This document shows, one piece after another, positions 21,454 to 28,385 of a DNA stretch of 28,385 nucleotides. The first letter of the stretch is position 1. Each line of letters starts with the position of its first letter. The stretch lies in assembly GCA_011763485.2 (NCBI GenBank), contig JAANSK020042243.1, positions 1 through 28,385 of the forward strand, given 5' to 3'. Origin of the DNA: Isoetes engelmannii (Eukaryota > Streptophyta > Lycopodiopsida > Isoetales > Isoetaceae). The notes under the pieces were generated by a model. That model had not been told where the DNA came from. It searched no databases and worked only from the letters and a program-made list of their open reading frames with translations. The position numbers and the translations under genes are program-made.

Positions 21454-21483
21454 TTTTTTTTTTTTTTTTTTTTTTTTTGGGGG
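21454..21483. repeat. T25 run followed by G5
   Basis: Twenty-five T then five G. The T run could be the reversed poly(A) tail of a minus-strand retroposed copy, but no source gene is recognised beside it. Confidence 0.85.
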
Positions 21484-22102
21484 CATGGTTTCCTAACCCG
21501 AGATGACCCAAATCCCGCGATTCTAGCCTGTCCACGTGTTCAGCCATGTCAGCAAAATTGAATTCCAACTGTTAGATCCGTTAATTTTGAATTCGACGGT
21601 CGTGAAAATTAGAAAATCCTTGTAAATTACCCTTCCCCTTCCCCTGTCCGACTATGGCTATCTATTCCCCTTCAGGACGCCCTTTCAGCTGCACCCAAAA
21701 CAGGTTCGACAGGTTCCATATCTGCAAAGCTCAAAGCTCTTTCTTGGATGCGTATATTTTCCTTGGTTTTTTATTCATTTCATTCTTTGGTGTTAGATGA
21801 GACCTCTCTTACAAGACTCACTGCATGAAAGCGGCGAAGCACAAGTGCGTATGCCTGCAACCAAAATTGCCTCTTCTTATACTAAATGGACAATACTCGA
21901 ACATGTCTAGTTGTTACATGAATGATACATCTCCTTCAGACCAATGTAGCAGGTTGGTGGCCTCAATTTTCTGCATCTTTTCTCTTTCTTCTTGCAGAAT
22001 ATAGTGACATGATCATGTCCTAGAGTTTCTGGGTTAAACCAGGTATTAAGAAGAAAACAAAATGAAGTGTCTAATCAGATTTTCGAGCAAGGAAGAACTA
22101 AG

Positions 22103-22165
22103 GCACCAAAATGTGATATTCTGCTGAAGGTAGAGGCATTGTGCAAGAGAGGACATTTGGAACAA
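22103..22165 (+). pseudogene. Short PPR-like coding scrap
   Basis: The plus frame reads CDILLKVEALCKRGHLEQA, like the first helix of a pentatricopeptide repeat in plant organelle RNA-binding proteins. No further repeats follow; the frame passes straight into the palindromic island at 22169. It is only about 20 residues, so the match may be chance. Confidence 0.2.
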
Positions 22166-22168
22166 GCA

Positions 22169-22460
22169 GCGCGAAAACTCTTTCGCGCACTCAAACGTTT
22201 GTTTTCGAGCACCCGAAATTTAAATTTTTTCGAGTGCCCGAAAGCTAAAAAACGCGTGCGCAAAAAATGCTTCAGGCACGGGAAGTATGAATTTCGCGTG
22301 CCCGAAAATAAATCGTATTGGCGCACGCAAATTCTGAGTTTCGAGTGCGCAAAAACTGCTTCGGTGCATGAAATTCGGCCTTCGGGTGCTCAAAAAAATT
22401 CCGACATCGGAATTCTTTTTTGCCGTATTTTTGACGTGTATTTATACGTCAAAACATTGC
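22169..22460. repeat. Island of near-palindromic TTTCGNGTGCNCGAAA motifs
   Basis: It begins with a perfect hairpin (GCGCGAAA-ACTC-TTTCGCGC, 22169-22188). About seven variants of a 16-bp near-palindrome follow, such as TTTCGAGCACCCGAAA (22204), TTTCGAGTGCCCGAAA (22228) and TTTCGCGTGCCCGAAA (22292), with weaker forms near 22321, 22340 and 22380. It ends with AATTCCGA-CA-TCGGAATT (about 22398-22415) and a TTGACGTGTA/TATACGTCAA hairpin (about 22430-22452). It does not behave as coding sequence despite an open frame across it. Confidence 0.75.
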
Positions 22461-22914
22461 CATATCAAACAAAAAATGTGTGTTACGTATAAAACGTATG
22501 CAGTATTGAACCTATCCCTGGTTGTCTCACCATACAAAACCCTTCTACATTCATATACCCGAAGCAATATTCTATACCTCGTATAAAAATATCATGAGTC
22601 CATTAGTTGTTTCAAATGTTTCTTTGCTAGAAAGAAATCAAACCATGGTTCATAGTAACTCTTAATGTCATCCTAGTTTGGCTCATTAGTAAAGCTTCCT
22701 CTCTTCTTCTTTTCCAGTTTTCCAGTTCTTCTTTGTTTTTCCTATCCTATCTTTTCCTCAACCTTGCTTTTTTGCTAGTCAATTTACTTGGATACCTTTT
22801 CATAGTATGTTTATGTTTACATACTAATACACACTAATACACCAATTAAATGCTTAACTAATAACACATTCTGTTAATTTATTTTAATACATGTATACAG
22901 TAAGTACGTCATAC
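22461..22914. other. Intergenic, nothing recognised
   Basis: This is A/T- and pyrimidine-rich sequence with a TTTTCC-rich patch near 22720-22760. No exon, repeat family or RNA gene is supported. Confidence 0.4.
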
Positions 22915-23551
22915 TCAATAATGCGACCAATAATTCTGTTGGCATGTTTTTGCCTTCTCCTTCTTCTCAAGCTTACACATAATCCACAACAGTGACATAT
23001 GGAACATCCTCAACGTGACATCTGGGACATCGATGGACTGATTCCAGAGTAACTGATCCAAGGTTCGACCTATCTCTGGAGGATCCCGTAGCAAGTCCTT
23101 GACCAAGATCTGCTTCTCCAACCTACGTCCAGCATACATCTCATCGAAATGAGTTTTCAGTGTGTTACCTTCCCAGAGATGGTCCATATCCAGCAATCTC
23201 TTCAGAGCCTTGACTTGGACAATAGTCCTTTTCAGCCATGCTAGCATTTCTCCATCGGTTGCCAAATCCCCCTCCTGCCAGATTTTTTTTTTCGGGGGGG
23301 GGGGGGGGGGGGGAGGCTCTAAACGCCCCATGCTTCACAACTTTTGTATCATTGAGCAAAAGGATGTTTAAAATCATTCCAATCTAGCAGTTAAAAAAAC
23401 CATGAAACCGAAGGGAAACAACTTATAACTTACTCCTGAACGTCTGAATGTTGCCCTCCTTGGCAATGTAACAACTCTCCTCCCGTTGAAGCTCACTAAG
23501 CACCACTAGAACCTCAGTAACCTGTTGTCGGCCTTGTCGAGTCCTCACCAT
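22915..23551 (-). CDS. Candidate gene, unidentified product (two parts)
   Basis: Part 1 starts at an ATG (23551) 50 nt after a TATA box and reads MVRTRQGRQQVTEVLVVL then SELQREESCYIAKEGN, reaching a good donor (AGGA|GTAAGT, end 23434). Part 2 follows an acceptor (ATCTGGCAG) near 23272 and reads EGDLATDGEMLAWLKRTI, RRLEKQILVKDLLRDPPEIG and SIDVPDVTLRMFHMS, closing with a Lys-rich tail and a stop at 22915. Both parts look protein-like and helical, but I recognise no family. The best donor and acceptor do not keep the frame. Either the true sites differ, an indel has broken the gene, or the assembly is off at the adjacent G20 run, which would lie in the intron. The proline run in the open frame is only translated poly-G and should not be annotated. 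Confidence 0.33.
23294..23313. repeat. G20 homopolymer preceded by T10
   Basis: Ten T, one C and twenty G in a row (T run 23283-23292). This is unusual in plant DNA, a likely G-quadruplex former and a length-error hotspot. It lies in the presumed intron of the candidate gene on the minus strand. Confidence 0.95.
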
Positions 23552-23600
23552 CTCCTTTGATCTCCTTCAAGCGAGTTCAAGCAATGTTCAATCAACACAC

Positions 23601-23661
23601 ATATATATAGGACACTTAGAAGAACCGTTGCAATGACCGTTGCAAATGACCATTGCAGTGG
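23601..23661 (-). promoter_or_regulatory. Core promoter: TATA box plus three AACGG-type repeats
   Basis: On the minus strand three tandem 12-13-bp units, (G/A)CAA(C/T)GGTCAT-like, occupy about 23661-23624. They are followed by CTATATATAT (23610-23601) and an ATG 50 nt on. The AACGG core resembles the mitosis-specific activator element bound by three-repeat MYB proteins, though the flanking bases do not match that consensus perfectly. Confidence 0.4.
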
Positions 23662-23972
23662 CACTTGCCGAAAGTATATAGCCTTGGAATTTGCTCTTGG
23701 ATATCTGTACTTTTATACATAATATATACAGCACACAAACAATATGTACATTGTTTTGCTTTTAATAGACATGTATATGCAGGTAAAGACAAGTAGTAAA
23801 GATTAAGTATCTTAATTACTAAGTCTTTTCCATGTAATTAGCTAATCTTCACATATTATGCTTATATTACATAAAATTAGTAATTTTCATCTAATATCTG
23901 ATGTAAGTTTTGATTTTGTTCGTGCCCTACGGTATTAAGAACCGTATTTCACAAGTTATGGGAGCACCAAAT

Positions 23973-24054
23973 TTTGCACCGTGGCTACGGTGCGAAATTG
24001 TGTTTGCAACGGTTTAGGGGAGTGTCGAATTCGCACCGTGGCAACGGTGCGAAT
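23973..24054. repeat. Two related hairpins with ACGGTGCG stems
   Basis: Hairpin 1 is GCACCGT-GGCT-ACGGTGC (23976-23993). Hairpin 2 is ATTCGCACCGT-GGCA-ACGGTGCGAAT (24029-24054), with perfect 11-bp arms. Loops and stems are nearly the same, so one copied the other. A looser ACGGT...ACCGT pair lies just before (about 23930-23945). Confidence 0.85.
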
Positions 24055-24087
24055 CTTGGCCATGCTCTCAGTACATGGGCAGACAAC

Positions 24088-24106
24088 ACTGGGATTTGAA
24101 CCCAGT
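24088..24106 (-). mobile_element. tRNA T-arm/B-box-like SINE remnant
   Basis: On the minus strand ACTGGGTTCAAATCCCAGT forms a perfect T-arm, preceded by AATGGTGTTACT. This resembles the AATGGTGATACT before the B-box of SINE-like copy 2 at 20507. No D-arm or acceptor stem can be drawn, so it is not a tRNA gene. The ACGGTGCG hairpins lie just downstream and could be part of the same element. Confidence 0.35.
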
Positions 24107-24128
24107 AACACCATTGTTATTTAGTTGT

Positions 24129-25257
24129 TTAACTATTTTCATTTAAAGAAAGTACAGCATGAGGCATACAAAGCTTTGTCTTAAACAATTCTTCCCTAGG
24201 TTTTCCTACCTTGACACCATCCACCAAAAAATGGAAGAAGTTTAAGTCACATTCTGATTCCAATATAATTCTCACATACCATTCTTCTTCGACTTTCAAT
24301 GTTTTAAACAATTGACCACTTTTGAAGATAGAAATTTCAATTACCGCGGAATGGGTACCGTCACCATCGTCTTACTCCACCAGAACCCATGACCATCTAC
24401 TTCCTTCTTTCACTTCCCTCCATCTTCTGTACTTGAAGGTAATGTACACATTTTGCTTTCAAATACAATACCTTATTCGAACGCTTTCTTTCTTTATCCG
24501 GCAATCTACACTCTCAACTCCTTCATGCAGCCGGGATGATCACTTTTCAAACAATATTCTGTTTTCTTGATATTCTAGACATCCTTGAACAACGCAATAA
24601 ACATATCAATCGTTAAATTAATCTTTATGTGTCCACATACTCTACCTTTCTCCTTCAAAGCACTGAATATTTCTTGTGACAATTTCGTCTTTGCCAGAAA
24701 AACGGAATTCGAATCCATTGGGCAGGAACTAAACTACGATAGTGGGGGCAATGGCAAGTCAATGAACCAAATATTATGAACCAAATCCCTCTTTCACGTA
24801 GCTCCACTGCTTTCTGACCTTCAAATAGTAACGAACCAATATCATAATAGGAAGCATGAAAGATGCTTGTTACAGAGCTCGGTGGCTCCAAATCAACCAC
24901 GTCGAAAATACAGAGCCCTGGAGATCCAAACAGAAACAAATGAGTTGATTTTGTGACATAAGGATGAAAGAAAGAGCTTGAAACTTACAATTAGCACGCA
25001 GCTCAGGGAAATTACGTCGAGATCTAATTTTTTCTTTACCCATGTCTGATGGTGTATGTAGATGCCGCAGCTGGATAAATACTTCCCCTCTAACCTCAAA
25101 TCGGGTAACAATAACCTTCCAATGGGATGAAATCACATTTATCTGCCTTTCATTACCCAGTGAGGACTCTGGCTCCCAGTTGAATTGTAATGAAGCTACC
25201 AAGATACAGATTGAAGCAGCCGAAATCGTTCTCAACTGTGACAGAGCTAATCGCCAT
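24129..25257 (-). CDS. Candidate multi-exon gene, unidentified product
   Basis: It lies downstream of a TATA box (25421-25414) and a possible 5' UTR intron ending TTCATTTTAG at 25258. Protein-like minus-strand stretches follow. The first reads NERQINVISSHWKVIVTR and FEVRGEVFIQLRHLHTPSDM to a donor at 24989 (AATT|GTAAGT). The second joins in phase from 24917 as LCIFDVVDLEPPSSVTSIF and SLLFEGQKAVELRERG (71-nt intron). The third reads MDSNSVFLAKTKLSQEIF and LKEKGRVCGHIKINLTID (about 24700-24590). The fourth reads SGQLFKTLKVEEEWYV and DLNFFHFLVDGVKVGKP, ending in TAA at 24129. Only the first junction is convincing. The ATG after the acceptor opens a different, short frame, so the start is uncertain. 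I do not recognise the family. It is a real gene with unclear exons, or a recently decayed one. Confidence 0.35.
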
Positions 25258-25410
25258 CTAAAATGAACCGAAAATAGAATTATAATTTGAAATAACAATT
25301 TCATATGAAATAGACTAGCTAAAAGAGAGCATACAAGCGAATAGCTGAAAAGGAATGAGAGCAAATTAGAGATTGAGAGATGCGAAAATACGAGCGAACT
25401 TGGAAAGGGA

Positions 25411-25424
25411 GGGTATTTATAAAC
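25411..25424 (-). promoter_or_regulatory. TATA box of the candidate gene at 24129-25257
   Basis: GTTTATAAATACCC on the minus strand is a strong plant TATA match. A CT-rich leader (CTCTCAATCTCTAATTTGCT, about 25383-25364) follows, a typical plant 5' UTR composition. A CCAAT box is present on the minus strand near 25600. Confidence 0.5.
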
Positions 25425-25661
25425 AGCCGAGAGTTTTGGGCGGTAATTTAGGGAGGGAACGTTTTGTAATTATTGCTTCCTGCCTACCGAACCTCCAGGG
25501 CAAGCACGTATGGAAAATGCCGAACCGCTGTTTTGACGACACCTGGCATGGGGAGGCAGCCATGGAGGAAGAAAGGGTTGTACGCGCTTGCATTTCTATT
25601 GGCCACGCGATTTCTAGTATGGCATCGAGTTTGGGACAATAAGTGATCCCACAAAACCTCT

Positions 25662-25970
25662 AATGGCACTCACTCACCAACCACCACACCTTACTCATCT
25701 ACTCACCACTAGCCACTCACCATGCCATACTCACCTCTCACCACCCACCATACCACAACTCATCAACCGCCATACCTTTGCTCATCCATTCACCACTTAC
25801 CCTATAACTCACCTGTCACCATTCACTATACCACAACTCATCCACTCACCACTTGACATACCATAACTCACCCCCATCATAGCATAGCTTATCCACTCAA
25901 CACTCACTACTTCACAACCATAGCTCGCCACTGACCCTAAACCACACATAGCTCATGCACCATAGTGGCA
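25662..25970. repeat. G-poor degenerate minisatellite (CCACTCACCA-like)
   Basis: About 300 bp of irregular repeats built from CACTCACCA, CATACCACAACTCAT and CCACTCACCACT blocks. The plus strand is nearly free of G, so strand asymmetry is extreme. An open frame across it is a composition artefact. Confidence 0.85.
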
Positions 25971-26205
25971 GCCATTGCACAAGATGCCACAGAATAGCAC
26001 ACAACACATGCATACATGACATCACATTCTATTAACATAGTGCCACACCCTAAAATACGCTGCGAATTGGTAGTAGACATACCTAATTCCAGAACTGGAC
26101 TTGAGGTTACAATAGCTGTTTTGACAGAAATAATCTAGGTCAAGCTTGAGATTTTTTTCTACATAGAACTAATTTAATTGAACATGTACCTGTAAAGACA
26201 TATTT

Positions 26206-26713
26206 CTATCTCAAAACATTACTCTGCTTTTCTGTTTTGGTTGTAACTTCAGATTGAATGTTAGTGGAAGCTGACTTGGTTTCTTCCTGCTCGTGTTGAA
26301 TTTGCTTATGCTTTCTCTTGGTTTTGGAAGAGCTGGCATTTGCTTTCTCATCGGGAGTTTTATAATAATTCAAGAATCTCTTCCAATTAATAGCCTTCCC
26401 CTTTATATACAGATAATAGGCCACTGCTCAAGTTCCAGGAGCCATTCCACCCCATGTGTGTGTCTTCCCTGTAATTCTCTTGTAAACTTGCATGAACTCC
26501 TTATATTGTTCAGCGCTCAGATTCTTCAACCTATTCAAGGAAAGATATGCCTTAACTTTTCAGTTTTGGAAAAGAATTTAAGGAAAAATACCTGTAGCCG
26601 GATTTGTTTGGCACTTTGTGCCCCCAAAGCTTCCTTAGATCTTCGTGAGGCACAATCTTTTGTTTGATGAGAGATTTCATCGTGTAACCAGTGGCATTCA
26701 ACTCTGATTCCAT
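26206..26713 (-). CDS. Candidate two-exon gene with one in-frame stop, unidentified
   Basis: Exon 1 (26713-26592) reads MESELNATGYTMKSLIK, QKIVPHEDLRKLWGHKVPN and KSGY. A 61-nt GT-AG intron (26591-26531) follows. Exon 2 continues in phase as RLKNLSAEQYKEFMQVYKR and ITGKTHTWGGMAPGT, then a TGA at 26430-26428. Beyond it the same frame stays open to 26206 as VAYYLYIKGKAINWKRFLN, then a Lys/Glu-rich, low-complexity tail (KTKRKHKQIQ). The protein-like character on both sides of the stop suggests a decayed gene, a 74-residue truncated product, or removal of the stop by splicing. I do not recognise the family, and no TATA box is evident. Confidence 0.35.
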
Positions 26714-26939
26714 CAGGGTTCAAGCGGCAAGAAGCAGCAATACACAGAAGAACAGGTTATTCCTTTCTGGTTTCGAAGAGGAAGATGATAATGTGGCATA
26801 AAATTCAAAATAACCGGCACCCATTAAATCGCGCTCCCGCGATCTCCGCTTCGCTATGCACCACCCAATTCCACTACAAACAAGGTACACAAATGTGGTG
26901 TCAAAATGCACGTTTTTAAGACACCTTAGCGTGCTTTTA

Positions 26940-28385
26940 CCCGACTGGGGATGTCATACTTTCTCACTCGGGTACTGGTCTGCTGAGAACAGAAAATCAT
27001 GTGCTAAGCCTCGTTCTGCTTGGACAACCAATGACTCAGTGCAACGTGTGACACATTCCAGTTTCAGCGACTGGCTTAAGAAGGATGCGCCTCCCCATCG
27101 GAGTTGTAGAGTCTCTGAACCCATCTCCTTTGTTCGTAGAGGTAAGCAGGACATCATGAACTCATTGAAGGGTGGCGCTCAACAAGCTGCCTTGTCCGCA
27201 CTCAGTCACATCGAGCAAGTCTCATCAGGAGGGGGGAGGGGGCTATGGGAATGATGTGGTTGTTAAGATTGACCAGGAAGAGCATATGAAATACATTGAG
27301 AACTTAGTGGCGTACTATGTTGTTGATTACTGGACTGGAGGCAACTTTGACATCAAAAGAATTTTCTGGTGGCTAAGCTCACTTTTACGGAGAAATCACA
27401 TCTCCTTCTTTGAGTCTATCAAATCTTTGGGTAAGGGTTTTTTTCTTGTGATGTTTAAAGTTGTCGAAGATGTTGATAAGTTGATGGTTGAGGCAGTTGA
27501 CACGCTGAGTGGCACAGTCGTTTTGTTCCAGAACTATTTTCTAGGGTTTTCTATTGACATGCCTCTCAGAGCAAAGACTCCTTGTTGGTTTCAAATTCTT
27601 GACTTGCCTCCTGACCTGCTTGCACCCTCTTTTCTTAAGTCTATTGCAAAGGCTTGTTCACATTGTGCACTCCATATCCGGCGGCACAAAGGTTTTGTGG
27701 CGCTTCCAATGGATAAAGCGATCCCTGAACAAGTTATCATTTAGAGTGGCCTATTTTACTCCCGCTTTAAGCTACGCATGTTGAACGCGGCTAACCTTTC
27801 TCGCTGGTTCCCCTCTTTCAAGCTTCCAGTCTATGCTTCGTACTCTTTTCCCCCTAAAACCGTTCCTGCCTCTCCATCTATTTCTGCAAGGAACCTGTTG
27901 CACCTTCGCCTCCGTGTCTAGTGTCTTCTCAACCTGCTCCTTCGACTGTTATTGCCCAGCCTTCTCCTTCCTCTGTGCACCAGGTGGCTCTGATACCAGT
28001 TGCCCAATCCTCTCCATTGCCGTTAGTGCCAACTGTCTCATCTCCTCCCTCGCCCTCACTAGTTCAACAGGATTGGACCGAGGTCAGGTCTAGGCGTCAG
28101 AAATGCAACCAGCATATTTCTTGGGCTGACCTGGCTGATGATGTTCATCCATCATCTGCTCTCGCGGATGACAGAGATTGCTCAGGTTCAGGTTCAGATA
28201 ATTCTCTTGATGGAGATGTCGTCATGCAGCCAGCTGATCAACTCGCGCTGGTTCTCTTTGATGGTCCACCTGTACTGGTACACAAAGTCTCAAAGAGAAG
28301 AAAGAAAAAAGGTGTGACGCTCCCTGACGGTATACGATGCTCCCATCGTATAACGCCGGGGACATTCCCCTCCCCAACGGGTCGA
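26940..28385 (+). mobile_element. LINE ORF1-like region (DUF4283-type), decayed, cut by the window end
   Basis: Three plus-frame stretches follow in order. The first (to 27254) has SFSDWLKKDAPPHRSC and RGKQDIMNSLKGGAQQAAL. The second (27235-27744) resembles a DUF4283 domain of plant LINE ORF1 proteins, with PCWFQILDLPPDLLAPSFLK and HKGFVALPMDKAI. The third (from about 27860 to the edge) is a Pro/Ser-rich linker, then QDWTEVRSRRQKCNQH and HKVSKRRKKKGVTLP. The frame shifts once in a G-rich run at 27230-27241. There is a TAG at 27742-27744, after which the same frame continues, and a second shift occurs near 27860-27900. No zinc knuckle or endonuclease is in view; the endonuclease and reverse transcriptase should lie beyond 28385 if present. 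The assignment rests on the DUF4283-like pattern, so the family is probable, not certain. Confidence 0.5.
28331..28352. repeat. Perfect 9-bp-stem hairpin inside the LINE ORF
   Basis: TATACGATG, a CTCC loop, then CATCGTATA, lying in the open third frame close to the window end. Confidence 0.8.

Larger units (their letters stand above)
20736..22060. other. Intergenic stretch with repeats, no supported gene
   Basis: It holds the 110-bp-spaced direct repeats at 21113-21250, a TTATAAATA box near 21056, a T25 G5 run at 21454-21483, and intron-like donor and acceptor sites around 21950-22040 that I could not assemble into exons. The stretch around 20900-21340 could be LTR-derived, but no partner copy is in the window. 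Confidence 0.4.

Noticed and set aside
22067-22492. A 141-codon plus-strand open frame
   Set aside because: All but the first 20-30 codons are translated palindromic repeats, so only a PPR-like scrap is kept as a weak call.
23280-23331. A polyproline protein start on the minus strand
   Set aside because: The proline run is the complement of the G20 homopolymer; an acceptor just after it marks the likely exon start.
24088-24106. A tRNA gene
   Set aside because: Only the T-arm is present; no D-arm, anticodon arm or acceptor pairing can be drawn.
25663-25866. A His/Thr/Pro-rich protein from the plus strand
   Set aside because: It is a frame through the G-poor minisatellite with strongly repetitive composition and no gene context.

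Overview
The window looks like nuclear DNA of a land plant. The evidence is an 11-exon SERK-type leucine-rich-repeat receptor kinase with the standard plant exon plan, a class-3 lipase of the plant phospholipase A1-II type, GT-AG introns of mostly 60-110 nt, plant-like TATA boxes, and much intergenic space filled with retroelement debris. I cannot fix the lineage from sequence alone. The short introns together with sparse genes would fit several plant groups, including non-flowering ones.

Layout. 1-1900: no gene seen, one possible promoter. 1960-3222 (minus): intact single-exon phospholipase A1-II gene. 3328-3546: fold-back DNA just upstream of it. 4600-5750 (minus): Ty1/copia-like fossil. 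5977-6115: 36-bp tandem repeat running into a tRNA-like SINE head. 6120-6805: possible 5' part of an unidentified plus-strand gene. 8675-9117 (minus): three phase-matched exons of an unidentified gene. 10823-11161 (minus): weak candidate for a tiny spliced gene. 11771-15548 (minus): complete SERK-like gene, 11 exons, 614 codons. 16640-17450: decayed coding remnants. 17657-17778: pentanucleotide microsatellite. 19391-20090 (minus): 3' end of a LINE reverse-transcriptase ORF. 20161-20735: two related SINE-like copies. 21113-21250: 110-bp-spaced direct repeats. 22103-22460: short PPR-like coding scrap running into an island of palindromic motifs. 22915-23551 (minus): candidate two-part gene with a TATA box and AACGG repeats. 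23973-24106: two hairpins and a tRNA T-arm-like site. 24129-25257 (minus): candidate multi-exon gene with a good core promoter. 25662-25970: G-poor minisatellite. 26206-26713 (minus): candidate two-exon gene with one in-frame stop. 26940-28385: ORF1-like region of a second LINE, cut by the window edge.

Only the SERK-like kinase and the phospholipase are certain functional genes. The kinase should act at the plasma membrane as a co-receptor. The lipase should release fatty acids from membrane lipids. Nothing suggests they form one pathway. The most unusual feature is a 36-bp, 35/36-identical tandem duplication that copies the 5' splice site of the transmembrane exon of the SERK-like gene in frame. 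It predicts two isoforms differing by 12 juxtamembrane residues. Several minus-strand gene candidates encode proteins I do not recognise, and they are described as such.
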